From the NCBI GenBank assembly GCA_020217065.1, contig JAIWOB010000050.1, positions 1 to 10,000 on the forward strand: a DNA stretch of 10,000 bases. The letters are read 5' to 3'. Of this stretch, positions 1 through 6,008 are shown one piece after another. The stretch comes from Chloroflexota bacterium (GTDB taxonomy: Bacteria > Chloroflexota > Anaerolineae > Anaerolineales > Villigracilaceae). The translations under genes and the position numbers were made by a program. Each line of letters starts with the position of its first letter. Position 1 is the stretch's first letter. The notes under the pieces were generated by a model. That model was not told the origin of the DNA and did not search any database. It was given only the letters and a program-made list of their open reading frames with translations.

Positions 1-665
1 TCAAATTCAAGAAGGGCAAGCAACAGGCGCGGGTTGATGGAGTTTTCGATTGCAAGGCGCTCAATGGCTTGGTCTCCGTCAATCCAGCCTGTGGAACCCA
101 AATAATCCTTGAACTTGCTCAGATAGCCGCCCGCCTGGCGCACGTATTCTCTGACATTGAAATCGGCGGCGGTGAGAGAAAAAATTATCTCGGTGTCTGG
201 CATTATCTGAACATTGGGCGACATTTCCTCGCTAATGCGGTTGGGAATCACAAGCAAGGCGCCAGGGTCTATTAAAGTGGTGCGCGTCAAGTCGGCGTCC
301 GAAATAATCTCAGACTCATCCACTCCAAATCTTGCGGCGACCGCCGAAAGCATGTCTCCGCTTTGAGCGTAATAAAGGAAAGGCGCAGCGTCATAGACTG
401 GCACATTGGCGGTGGGAGGCGGGGTAAACGAGGCTTCGGTGGGAAATGGAGCGCTTGTAAAAACGGGAGCCGGCTGGAAAGGCGGCGTAGAGGTGGGAAA
501 GAAAATCGGAAGGTCCTGAAAATTAAAAGGGTCCACTTCGGGCGTGGACGGGCTGGCGGCAAAGGGCGTTGGGGTTTCCGCAACGCCCCAAAGAGAGCCG
601 GCGGAGGGAACGCAGGCGGATAAAACAAAAGCCGCGGCAAATAATAAGAGGAAAATTCGACGCAT
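1..665 (-). CDS. LysM-domain lipoprotein, 3' end outside window (paralogue of the next gene)
   Basis: Partial gene; 221 codons are visible and the reading frame runs off base 1. The protein begins with a lipoprotein signal peptide (MRRIFLLLF, hydrophobic core, lipobox V-L-S-A-C with Cys18), so it should be lipid-anchored on the outer face of the membrane. Residues 20-95 are a Pro/Thr-rich linker. Residues about 97-141 form a LysM peptidoglycan-binding domain (YYAQSGDMLSAVAARFGV...ALLVIP). Residues about 155-221 begin a helical domain that matches the 704-2320 protein almost position for position, including NPRLLLALLE. By analogy an M23-type peptidase domain probably follows outside the window, but this is not visible. 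The ATG at 665 is preferred because the signal peptide follows at once and a TATAAT lies 7 nt upstream. An in-frame ATG at 689 would add eight polar residues. Neither start has a Shine-Dalgarno. Confidence 0.85.
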   Translation of the reverse strand, partial: MRRIFLLLFAAAFVLSACVPSAGSLWGVAETPTPFAASPSTPEVDPFNFQDLPIFFPTSTPPFQPAPVFTSAPFPTEASFTPPPTANVPVYDAAPFLYYAQSGDMLSAVAARFGVDESEIISDADLTRTTLIDPGALLVIPNRISEEMSPNVQIMPDTEIIFSLTAADFNVREYVRQAGGYLSKFKDYLGSTGWIDGDQAIERLAIENSINPRLLLALLEF

Positions 666-672
666 GGCAGGA

Positions 673-678
673 ATTATA
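673..678 (-). promoter_or_regulatory. -10-like TATAAT ahead of the first lipoprotein gene
   Basis: On the minus strand a perfect TATAAT ends 7 nt before the ATG at 665, within the 38-nt gap after the upstream paralogue. Transcription from it would start at or next to the ATG, giving a leaderless message. No convincing -35 was found at 16-18 nt, so this is a candidate only. Confidence 0.35.
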
Positions 679-703
679 TCCGTCCGCATTAAGCGACGAT
701 GAA

Positions 704-2320
704 TCAACGATAAACCTGGTTGATTTCGTTCGCGCCATCCCAGGCTTCAAGGGTCGCGCCGTCGCGGGTTAGATAGCCGTCGTACTCCACGCTGCCGGCG
801 CGGGCGACCCAGCCGTCCAGGTTGAAGGGCAAAGGACCGTCGGCGGCAATCCATTCGCCGTTGTACTTTCGCGCAATATGGACATGGGTCGCGTTGGACA
901 CGCCGCCTTCGCAGGAAGGATGCCCGACACGCTCGCCGGCAAAGAGGTATTCGCCGGGCGAGGCGCGCTCCTCCTCCGCAATGTGCATATAGAGGATGAC
1001 CCAGCCCGTCTGTTCGTAACCGTCGTTATCCAAATCTTGAATCAGAGCGCCGTTAGAAGCCCGCAGAACCAGCCCATCCGCAAGGGCAGTCACCCATAAA
1101 GGGCTTGCCTCACAAGAACCGTTGTCGCCGGGCGGGGCAAAATCCAGCGCAGCCCAGGCGGAACCGGAGTCCCACCCGCCGTGCGGTCCGCCTGTGAAAT
1201 ACCAAGTCTGCCCGGAGGCGAAAGGCAGCCGCATGGGTGGCTGAACAACCGCCGGCGAGACTAAAGGCTCAATAGCGTAATTGAAGGGATTGCCAAAGAA
1301 AACATAGTAGGTAAGGAAAAGCCCGACGCCGCTGACATCATGCCGCCAAGTCGGAAGGTCGTCCAATTGGGAAAAGAAATATTGCACCGCCGCCGTGCCG
1401 GCGTTGATGGTTGGGTCTATCGGCGTGACCGTTGAATCGTTCATGACCCAGGTGGAAAGCGCGTTTCGTTTCCAATGGTAATAACCGCGATTCAAAACGT
1501 CCGCCGCCCAAGTCAATTGGCGATACAAACCATAGCGTCCCTCGTCAGCCAGACCCATCGGGTAAGCGGTGTTGAATGGAGCGGGATTGGTGACCCAGCC
1601 GCTCTGATATTCAAGCAGGGCAAGCAGGAGTCGCGGATTGACCGAATAATTTCGGGCGACAATCCATACGATTTCATCGCCGGAAAGGACAATGCCATTC
1701 ACATCCTGCTCATAAGTTTCAAGATAACCGTTCTGACTATCAATAAATCGTTTAATGTCAAAATGAACAGCCGCGGGACCGTACACCAGTTCAGAATCGG
1801 GAATGACTTTGAAGGAAGCGCCTGTGTCGCCGGGGTTGGGAGCGGGGACTTTCAGGACCATACCGGCAAAAAGCAGATTAGGGTCTGCAAGGTTATTGGC
1901 TTCCATCAAGGTTTTAACGCTAACCCCAAAACGCTCGGCGATGAATCCCAGCGAGTCTCCAGACTGAACAACGTACTGTTCTTCGAATTGACGCGGGGTC
2001 GGTAGAACGCGCTCTTCGTCGGGCGTGGGCGTAAAAAGGGATTGAATTTCCGCGACGGTGGGAATAGCGACAGAGAGCGGCGCGCGGGTGGGGGTTGGCG
2101 GACGAGTGGCGGTCGCCGTGGCGGTTGGCGGCAGGGTTAAAGAAGCGGTTGGAATCGAAGACGGCAGCGCAGCCGCCTCGCTCAATGAAACAAACGGGTC
2201 GTAGGTGGGATACGCCGGCAACCCCTGCGCGGCGGGAGCGCAGGAAGAGAGCAAAACGCCGGCGGCAAAAAGGCAAATTATATTTTTTTGCCAGAGAAGG
2301 CTTTTTCGACCAAAACACAT
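704..2320 (-). CDS. LysM - M23 family metallopeptidase lipoprotein
   Basis: A 538-residue predicted cell-wall hydrolase or murein-binding lipoprotein. The signal peptide ends in lipobox L-L-S-S-C (Cys27), so it is probably anchored outside the membrane. Residues 28-112 are a Thr/Pro/Ala linker typical of Chloroflexota surface proteins. Residues 116-158 are a LysM domain (YVVQSGDSLGFIAERFGV). A helical middle region (about 185-345) is shared with the downstream paralogue. Residues about 365-510 resemble an M23/LytM endopeptidase: an HxxxD pair (H380, D384), a YMH motif (H446) and an HVH motif (H479, H481), corresponding to the Zn ligands and catalytic His of LytM-type enzymes (H210, D214, H293 in LytM). 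Metal-site assignment is by motif reading, not alignment. The ATG at 2320 gives an intact signal peptide. There is no Shine-Dalgarno; an extended -10 sits just upstream. It lies downstream of the dnaA terminator, so it is probably transcribed separately. Confidence 0.87.
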   Translation of the reverse strand: MCFGRKSLLWQKNIICLFAAGVLLSSCAPAAQGLPAYPTYDPFVSLSEAAALPSSIPTASLTLPPTATATATRPPTPTRAPLSVAIPTVAEIQSLFTPTPDEERVLPTPRQFEEQYVVQSGDSLGFIAERFGVSVKTLMEANNLADPNLLFAGMVLKVPAPNPGDTGASFKVIPDSELVYGPAAVHFDIKRFIDSQNGYLETYEQDVNGIVLSGDEIVWIVARNYSVNPRLLLALLEYQSGWVTNPAPFNTAYPMGLADEGRYGLYRQLTWAADVLNRGYYHWKRNALSTWVMNDSTVTPIDPTINAGTAAVQYFFSQLDDLPTWRHDVSGVGLFLTYYVFFGNPFNYAIEPLVSPAVVQPPMRLPFASGQTWYFTGGPHGGWDSGSAWAALDFAPPGDNGSCEASPLWVTALADGLVLRASNGALIQDLDNDGYEQTGWVILYMHIAEEERASPGEYLFAGERVGHPSCEGGVSNATHVHIARKYNGEWIAADGPLPFNLDGWVARAGSVEYDGYLTRDGATLEAWDGANEINQVYR

Positions 2321-2327
2321 GCGGGCG

Positions 2328-2336
2328 ATTTTACCA
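2328..2336 (-). promoter_or_regulatory. Extended -10 (TGG-TAAAAT) ahead of the LysM-M23 lipoprotein
   Basis: On the minus strand, TGG directly followed by TAAAAT fits an extended -10 (TGn plus hexamer with one mismatch). The hexamer ends 7 nt before the ATG at 2320, so the predicted transcript starts at about the ATG, and no Shine-Dalgarno is present. A weak -35 (CTGCCG) lies 18 nt upstream of the hexamer. Confidence 0.4.
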
Positions 2337-2383
2337 GCACAAAAGGCTTGACGGCAGACCCAAGGAGAAATGAACGCCTCCGC

Positions 2384-2412
2384 AAAAAAAACAGCCCGCT
2401 GCTGGGCTGTTT
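2384..2412 (-). terminator. Intrinsic terminator of dnaA
   Basis: On the minus strand AAACAGCCC pairs perfectly with GGGCTGTTT across a 6-nt loop and is followed at once by a run of eight T. It begins 19 nt after the dnaA stop codon. The T-run lies on the minus-strand exit side only; the plus strand has three T after the stem, so it is oriented for dnaA and separates it from the lipoprotein genes. Confidence 0.9.
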
Positions 2413-2430
2413 CGCCAAGGCGGCGCGCTT

Positions 2431-3789
2431 TTACGCCGTCGCCGTCTGCTCATATAACTGTTGTTTGATGGAAGCAATATCCCTTTCAAGACGGCGGTCG
2501 CCGTGTTGAATTTGTTCTTTAATTTTATCTATGGCGGACATAACCGTCGAGTGGTCGCGCCCGCCGAGTGCCTCGCCAATTTGCGGATATGAAATTTTGA
2601 ATTCCTCGCGCAGAAGATACATGGCAATTTGGCGCGGAAAGGCGACCTCTTTGGTGCGGTCGCGTCCCAAAAGCCTTTCGGCAGTCAAATTGTATTTCCG
2701 CGCAACCAAGTCCACCACTTTTTCGGGCGCTACATCTCCGCGAGGAGGAAGGAGGTCCGACAAAGCCACTTCGACCAAATTCGGGGTTAACGGAGAGCCG
2801 CTTAAATCCGCAAAGGCGATGATGCGGTTGAGCGCGCCCTCCAGCTCGCGGATATTGGATTGAATCTGTTTGGCGATGCTTTCCAAAATTTCATCCGAGA
2901 CAAGGCGTCCTGTGCGCTCCGCTTTTGAGCGCAGAATCGCCAGACGGGTCTCAAAGTCGGGAGGTTGAATATCCGCTGTAAGCCCCCACTCGAAGCGGGA
3001 ACGCAGGCGTTCTTCAAGCGTCACCAGCGATTTGGGAGGGCGGTCTGACGAAACGATAATCTGTTTATCCTGCCCGTGCAGGGTATTAAAAGTGTGAAAG
3101 AACTCCTCCTGCGTGGATTCTTTACCGGCGATGAATTGGATATCGTCCACCAAAAGCACATCGGCGGAACGGTACTTCTCGCGGAAGGCTTGGGTGGTGT
3201 GCGTGCGAATGGCATTAATCATGTCATTCGTAAATTCTTCCGAAGAAACATACAAAACATTCAAGCCGTCGGCGTGACAAGCGTTTCCAATAGCGTGCAG
3301 GAGGTGGGTTTTGCCAAGCCCTACGCCGCCGTAGAGAAAAAGCGGATTGTAGGCTCGAGCGGGTTTTTCCGCCACCGCCTGACAGGCGGCATGAGCGAGG
3401 CGGTTTCCCGACCCAACGACGTAGGTATCGAAGGTATAGCGCGGATTCAAATTCACATGACGCGGCTTTGGCTCCGGCGAAGTAATCTCTATCGAGGCGG
3501 GAACGCGCTCTTTGTCGAGGTCGGCGGAAGCGTCGGCTTCGACGTTTTGAGAGACGACAAATTGAACCGTCACGTTCGAATTTAGAGTTTCTATCAAAAT
3601 ACGGGTAATGGACGGCGTGAGACGGCTTTCCAGCCAGTCGCGCGCGTAAGCGTTTCTTACGCCAACGACTAGCGCTCCGTTTTCATACGCTACAGGGCGC
3701 GTATCGCGCACCCACGTATCGTAGGAAGCGCGGGGCATCTCCATTTGAAGTTGTGTCAGTACTGTCTGCCAGGCTTGCTCTGCATTCAT
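2431..3789 (-). CDS. dnaA: Chromosomal replication initiator protein DnaA
   Basis: DnaA is the AAA+ ATPase that binds DnaA boxes and opens the chromosome origin. All four domains are visible (numbering from the ATG at 3795): N-terminal domain I (about 1-85) with the WxxxL/TWVRD helices, a short domain II linker (86-112), AAA+ domain III with Walker A GGVGLGKTH (156-164), Walker B LLVDDIQF (214-221) and the Arg-finger segment LRSRFEWGL (264-272), and DNA-binding domain IV with the signature GGRDHSTVMSAI (411-422). An ATG at 3795 lies in frame, but AAGGA (3800-3796) touches it with no spacer, whereas the ATG at 3789 has the normal 6-nt spacing and gives MNAEQAWQ, a standard DnaA start; I chose 3789 (452 residues). 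A terminator follows the gene, and dnaN is not next to it. The TAAAAT at 3814-3809 on the minus strand is a possible -10. Confidence 0.97.
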   Translation of the reverse strand: MNAEQAWQTVLTQLQMEMPRASYDTWVRDTRPVAYENGALVVGVRNAYARDWLESRLTPSITRILIETLNSNVTVQFVVSQNVEADASADLDKERVPASIEITSPEPKPRHVNLNPRYTFDTYVVGSGNRLAHAACQAVAEKPARAYNPLFLYGGVGLGKTHLLHAIGNACHADGLNVLYVSSEEFTNDMINAIRTHTTQAFREKYRSADVLLVDDIQFIAGKESTQEEFFHTFNTLHGQDKQIIVSSDRPPKSLVTLEERLRSRFEWGLTADIQPPDFETRLAILRSKAERTGRLVSDEILESIAKQIQSNIRELEGALNRIIAFADLSGSPLTPNLVEVALSDLLPPRGDVAPEKVVDLVARKYNLTAERLLGRDRTKEVAFPRQIAMYLLREEFKISYPQIGEALGGRDHSTVMSAIDKIKEQIQHGDRRLERDIASIKQQLYEQTATA

Positions 3790-3808
3790 AATCATTCCTT
3801 AGCGTCGG

Positions 3809-3814
3809 ATTTTA
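3809..3814 (-). promoter_or_regulatory. -10-like TAAAAT ahead of dnaA
   Basis: Minus-strand TAAAAT lies a few bases upstream of the dnaA AAGGA ribosome binding site (3800-3796). A start about 7 nt downstream of it would give a very short leader that just includes the AAGGA. No good -35 was recognised. Confidence 0.3.
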
Positions 3815-3920
3815 CGTGCATCGAATAACCCGCCTCATCGCGGCGTCGTAAAAGGGCTTTTTCATTCAAAAAAACGAGGAGATAGGATGCCGAGACAAGC
3901 ATCCATTTTGTGTCGGCGCG

Positions 3921-3955
3921 TTGTTATTCTAACAAATACTTACGCCGAATAACAA
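3921..3955. repeat. Perfect 9-bp inverted repeat (TTGTTATTC / GAATAACAA)
   Basis: TTGTTATTC at 3921-3929 and its exact reverse complement at 3947-3955 are separated by 17 nt. The outer flanks continue as imperfect GC-rich complementarity (GGCGCG against GGCGGC). It lies between dnaA and the AT-rich core, so it could be an operator or origin-binding site. No U-tract follows on either strand. Confidence 0.6.
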
Positions 3956-4041
3956 GGCGGCAGACCTACGTTATGTTAAAAAGATTTGTTTTGTTAAGGT
4001 TTGATTATCTTAAAAAATCGATGAAAAATCTTTCCGTGAAA

Positions 4042-4079
4042 GGCGTTTTCATAGAACAGGCGTTTTAGCCAAAAACGCC
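4042..4079. repeat. Direct repeat GGCGTTTT with an inverted third copy
   Basis: GGCGTTTT occurs at 4042-4049 and 4059-4066, and its reverse complement AAAACGCC at 4072-4079. The last two form an 8-bp stem with a 5-nt loop. Neither strand has a T-run after the stem, so it does not read as a standard terminator, although it is the best hairpin downstream of the kinase gene. Confidence 0.5.
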
Positions 4080-4098
4080 GCCTGCCGTCCCCCTACCC

Positions 4099-4110
4099 CC
4101 CATATATGGG
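4099..4110. repeat. 12-bp perfect palindrome CCCATATATGGG
   Basis: A self-complementary 12-mer next to a C-rich stretch, in the gap between the kinase and dnaA. Its form suits a dimeric regulator site, but no regulator can be named. Confidence 0.5.
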
Positions 4111-4189
4111 CATAACAGACGTTTTTCAGGTAAGCGGACAAAATCTGCCTTAAAAAGTCCAGGCTGCGGAAATTTTTCTTTTCCATTGC

Positions 4190-4215
4190 ATGAATCTCTT
4201 TTTCCGGCGATTCAT
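4190..4215. repeat. 7-bp inverted repeat just downstream of the kinase gene
   Basis: ATGAATC (4190-4196) and GATTCAT (4209-4215) are perfect complements around a 12-nt spacer, 20 nt past the kinase stop codon. No T-run follows on the minus strand, so terminator function is unlikely without another factor. Confidence 0.35.
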
Positions 4216-4234
4216 TCCCCGGTCATCGAAAAAT

Positions 4235-5929
4235 TTAACGGGATTCGCGCCGGATAGTCCGAGGCACCCAGACTAAAATGGTTGTCCCTTCGTTGGGCGT
4301 CGAGGAAATGTCCACTTCGCCGCCAACAGAGTGAGCGCGGGTGTGCATATTCGCAAGCCCATGTCCAATGGAAGACTTAATTCTATCCGCGTCAAATCCC
4401 TTCCCGTCGTCGGAGATTTCCATTAAAACGCGGTCTTGCGTCGTCCAAACCGCCACCTGGACGTTTTTCGCGTTGGCGTGTTTGGCGACATTCGCCAACG
4501 CTTCCTGGCAAATGTGAAAAAGCGCCACCGATTGGGCGTGCGATAAATCCTGCAATTCTTCGGAGCCGGTAAAATTAACCTCCGAGAGCGTATTGGCGCG
4601 ATATTCGGCTATCAGTCGTTTAATGCCGCTGACCAAGCCTTCATTGCCCAATTGACGGGGACGCAAATCAAGAATGTAGGCGCGGATGTCCCGAATCGCC
4701 TGATTTAATTCGTCAATCGCATGGACAATGCGCTCTTTTGCCGCTTTGGGGTCTTCCTCCAGAGCCAAACGGGCTCCCTCCAAGCCTAATCCCACGCCGT
4801 AGATAGATTGGATAATGCCGTCGTGCAGGTCCATGCCGATACGCTCGCGTTCCTCCAATATGGCAAGGCGGCGGGCGTTCGCATGCAAACGGGCGTTTTC
4901 GATGGCAAGCCCAGCCCAAGCGCCGACCGCCGTCAGCAATTGAACGCTGCGCTGGTCGAAGGGTTCGGTTTCGCGGGTGGCGACGCTCATCACGCCGATG
5001 AGGTTTTCGCCGGAGAGAAGGGGAATACAGGCGATTTGCTGAAATCCCGCCTCCACCACCGCGTCGCGCAGGAAATTGGTGTCGTTTGCCAGATGCGTTC
5101 CAATCATAGTCTTGCGACTCTTCGCCACCAGTCCGGGGTAGCCTTCGCCAACATGAAAAACGTTTTGCGTCCAAAAGGCTTCGGCGGCTTGACCCCGATG
5201 AAGCGCCATCCGCAGAGTGGTTTTATCGTCTTCCAGCAGGAAAATATCTCCCGCTTCGACCTTCATGTAGTTCATCACCAGCCCGAGGGTTTTGTTGAGA
5301 ATTTCGTCAAGTTCCAGGCTGGAGGTCAACGCCGAGGCTATGCCGTTGAGCAGACCCATATCTACGTTGCGGCGGGTCAGAGTCAGGTCGCGCTGCTTCA
5401 TGTTTTCGTACAAACGGGCGTTGACAATGGCTGCGGCGGCATAGGCTGCCAGCATCTGGATAATCATCTCGTCGTCCGCCGTAAATTGCGGAGCGTCTAT
5501 TTTATCCGTCAAATACAACTGCCCCAATTGCTTATCCCCTGCGCGGATGGGAACGCCCAAAAATGAAGTCATGCGCGGATGGTTGGGAGGAAATCCCGCC
5601 GAGCGGGGATGCGCCCCAATATCCGCAACGCGCAGGGGCGTTTCGGAATTCATCAATTCCCCCAGCAAGCCCTTGCCCAGCGGCGGATGGGGGATTTTTC
5701 CCGCTTCCTCCGCCGACACGCCAACATGAACGAATTGTTTGAGGTTTCCTGCGCCGTCCAAAACGCCCAAAGCGGCATAACGCGCCCCAGCCTGCTGACA
5801 GGCGGTGGAAACAATCCGTTCCAGCAGGGTTTCAAGGGAAACGTCCTTCACCAATTCCAGGCTTGCGCGGTGAAGGGCAAGCAGTCGTTCCTGAAGTTGT
5901 TCGCGGGTTAGGGGGATATTCACAGACAT
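4235..5929 (-). CDS. GAF-GAF sensor histidine kinase (NarL/DevS-type, HisKA_3)
   Basis: A 564-residue histidine kinase of the two-component family that usually phosphorylates a LuxR/NarL-type response regulator; no regulator is in this window. No transmembrane segment is seen, so it should be cytosolic. GAF domain 1 spans about 30-172 and GAF domain 2 about 185-350. A HisKA_3 dimerisation helix carries the phospho-acceptor H369 (ERERIGMDLHDGIIQ). The HATPase_c domain (about 460-557) has an N-box (E476, N480, H484), DDGKGF (507-512) and GHGLANM (522-528). GAF1 contains GFPPNHPRM...FLGVPI (112-128), the same pattern as GAF-A of mycobacterial DosS/DevS, where a His ligates heme; H117 is the matching residue here, so a redox or gas-sensing role is possible but unproven. 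The ATG at 5929 has no Shine-Dalgarno, and TATAAT ends 9 nt upstream. It is divergent from the mevalonate genes. Confidence 0.92.
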   Translation of the reverse strand: MSVNIPLTREQLQERLLALHRASLELVKDVSLETLLERIVSTACQQAGARYAALGVLDGAGNLKQFVHVGVSAEEAGKIPHPPLGKGLLGELMNSETPLRVADIGAHPRSAGFPPNHPRMTSFLGVPIRAGDKQLGQLYLTDKIDAPQFTADDEMIIQMLAAYAAAAIVNARLYENMKQRDLTLTRRNVDMGLLNGIASALTSSLELDEILNKTLGLVMNYMKVEAGDIFLLEDDKTTLRMALHRGQAAEAFWTQNVFHVGEGYPGLVAKSRKTMIGTHLANDTNFLRDAVVEAGFQQIACIPLLSGENLIGVMSVATRETEPFDQRSVQLLTAVGAWAGLAIENARLHANARRLAILEERERIGMDLHDGIIQSIYGVGLGLEGARLALEEDPKAAKERIVHAIDELNQAIRDIRAYILDLRPRQLGNEGLVSGIKRLIAEYRANTLSEVNFTGSEELQDLSHAQSVALFHICQEALANVAKHANAKNVQVAVWTTQDRVLMEISDDGKGFDADRIKSSIGHGLANMHTRAHSVGGEVDISSTPNEGTTILVWVPRTIRRESR

Positions 5930-5938
5930 CTCGCTGCC

Positions 5939-5946
5939 ATTATAAT
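5939..5946. promoter_or_regulatory. ATTATAAT palindrome: -10 of the kinase gene, in the divergent promoter region
   Basis: The 8-bp palindrome provides TATAAT on both strands. On the minus strand (5944-5939) it ends 9 nt before the kinase ATG and predicts a near-leaderless transcript. On the plus strand (5941-5946) it could also help transcription towards the HMG-CoA reductase gene. No clear -35 was found for the minus direction. Confidence 0.4.
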
Positions 5947-5960
5947 CAATTCGCCGCGTT

Positions 5961-5989
5961 TTGATAGGATTTGAAAGAACGCCAATACT
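5961..5989 (+). promoter_or_regulatory. Candidate promoter of the mevalonate operon
   Basis: TTGATA (5961-5966, one mismatch to TTGACA) and AATACT (5984-5989, two mismatches to TATAAT) are 17 nt apart. A start near 5996 would leave a leader of about a dozen bases. An AGGA (5995-5998), 10 nt before the ATG at 6009, is the only ribosome binding site candidate and would sit at the very 5' end of such a leader. Confidence 0.4.
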
Positions 5990-6008
5990 ACACTAGGAAC
6001 AATCTTTT

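Larger units (their letters stand above)
3796..4234. other. 440-bp non-coding region upstream of dnaA; candidate origin/control region
   Basis: No confident gene lies between dnaA and the kinase. A 60-nt core (3971-4030) has only 12 G/C, strongly AT-rich against GC-rich neighbours, as in an origin unwinding element. It is flanked by an inverted repeat (3921-3955), a hairpin with a repeated GGCGTTTT arm (4042-4079), a 12-bp palindrome (4099-4110) and a second inverted repeat (4190-4215). I found no consensus DnaA box (TTATNCACA) on either strand, so origin function is only a suggestion from position and composition. A dnaA promoter must lie here too. A 21-codon ORF with an AGGAG (3887-3952, plus strand) is noted under findings. 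Confidence 0.5.

Noticed and set aside
666..689. Upstream ATG at 689 as the start of the first lipoprotein gene
   Set aside because: It would put polar residues before the signal peptide and lies upstream of the likely -10 hexamer.
4059..4079. Hairpin as intrinsic terminator of the kinase gene
   Set aside because: An 8-bp stem exists, but no T-run follows on the minus strand and it lies about 155 nt past the stop codon.
3801..4234. Consensus DnaA boxes (TTATNCACA) in the gap upstream of dnaA
   Set aside because: None found on either strand on reading; TTATTCTAA and TTATGTTAA are too far from consensus to call.
4808..5566. 252-codon plus-strand open frame inside the kinase gene
   Set aside because: The minus strand encodes continuous GAF, HisKA_3 and HATPase_c motifs; the plus-strand frame has no recognisable feature.
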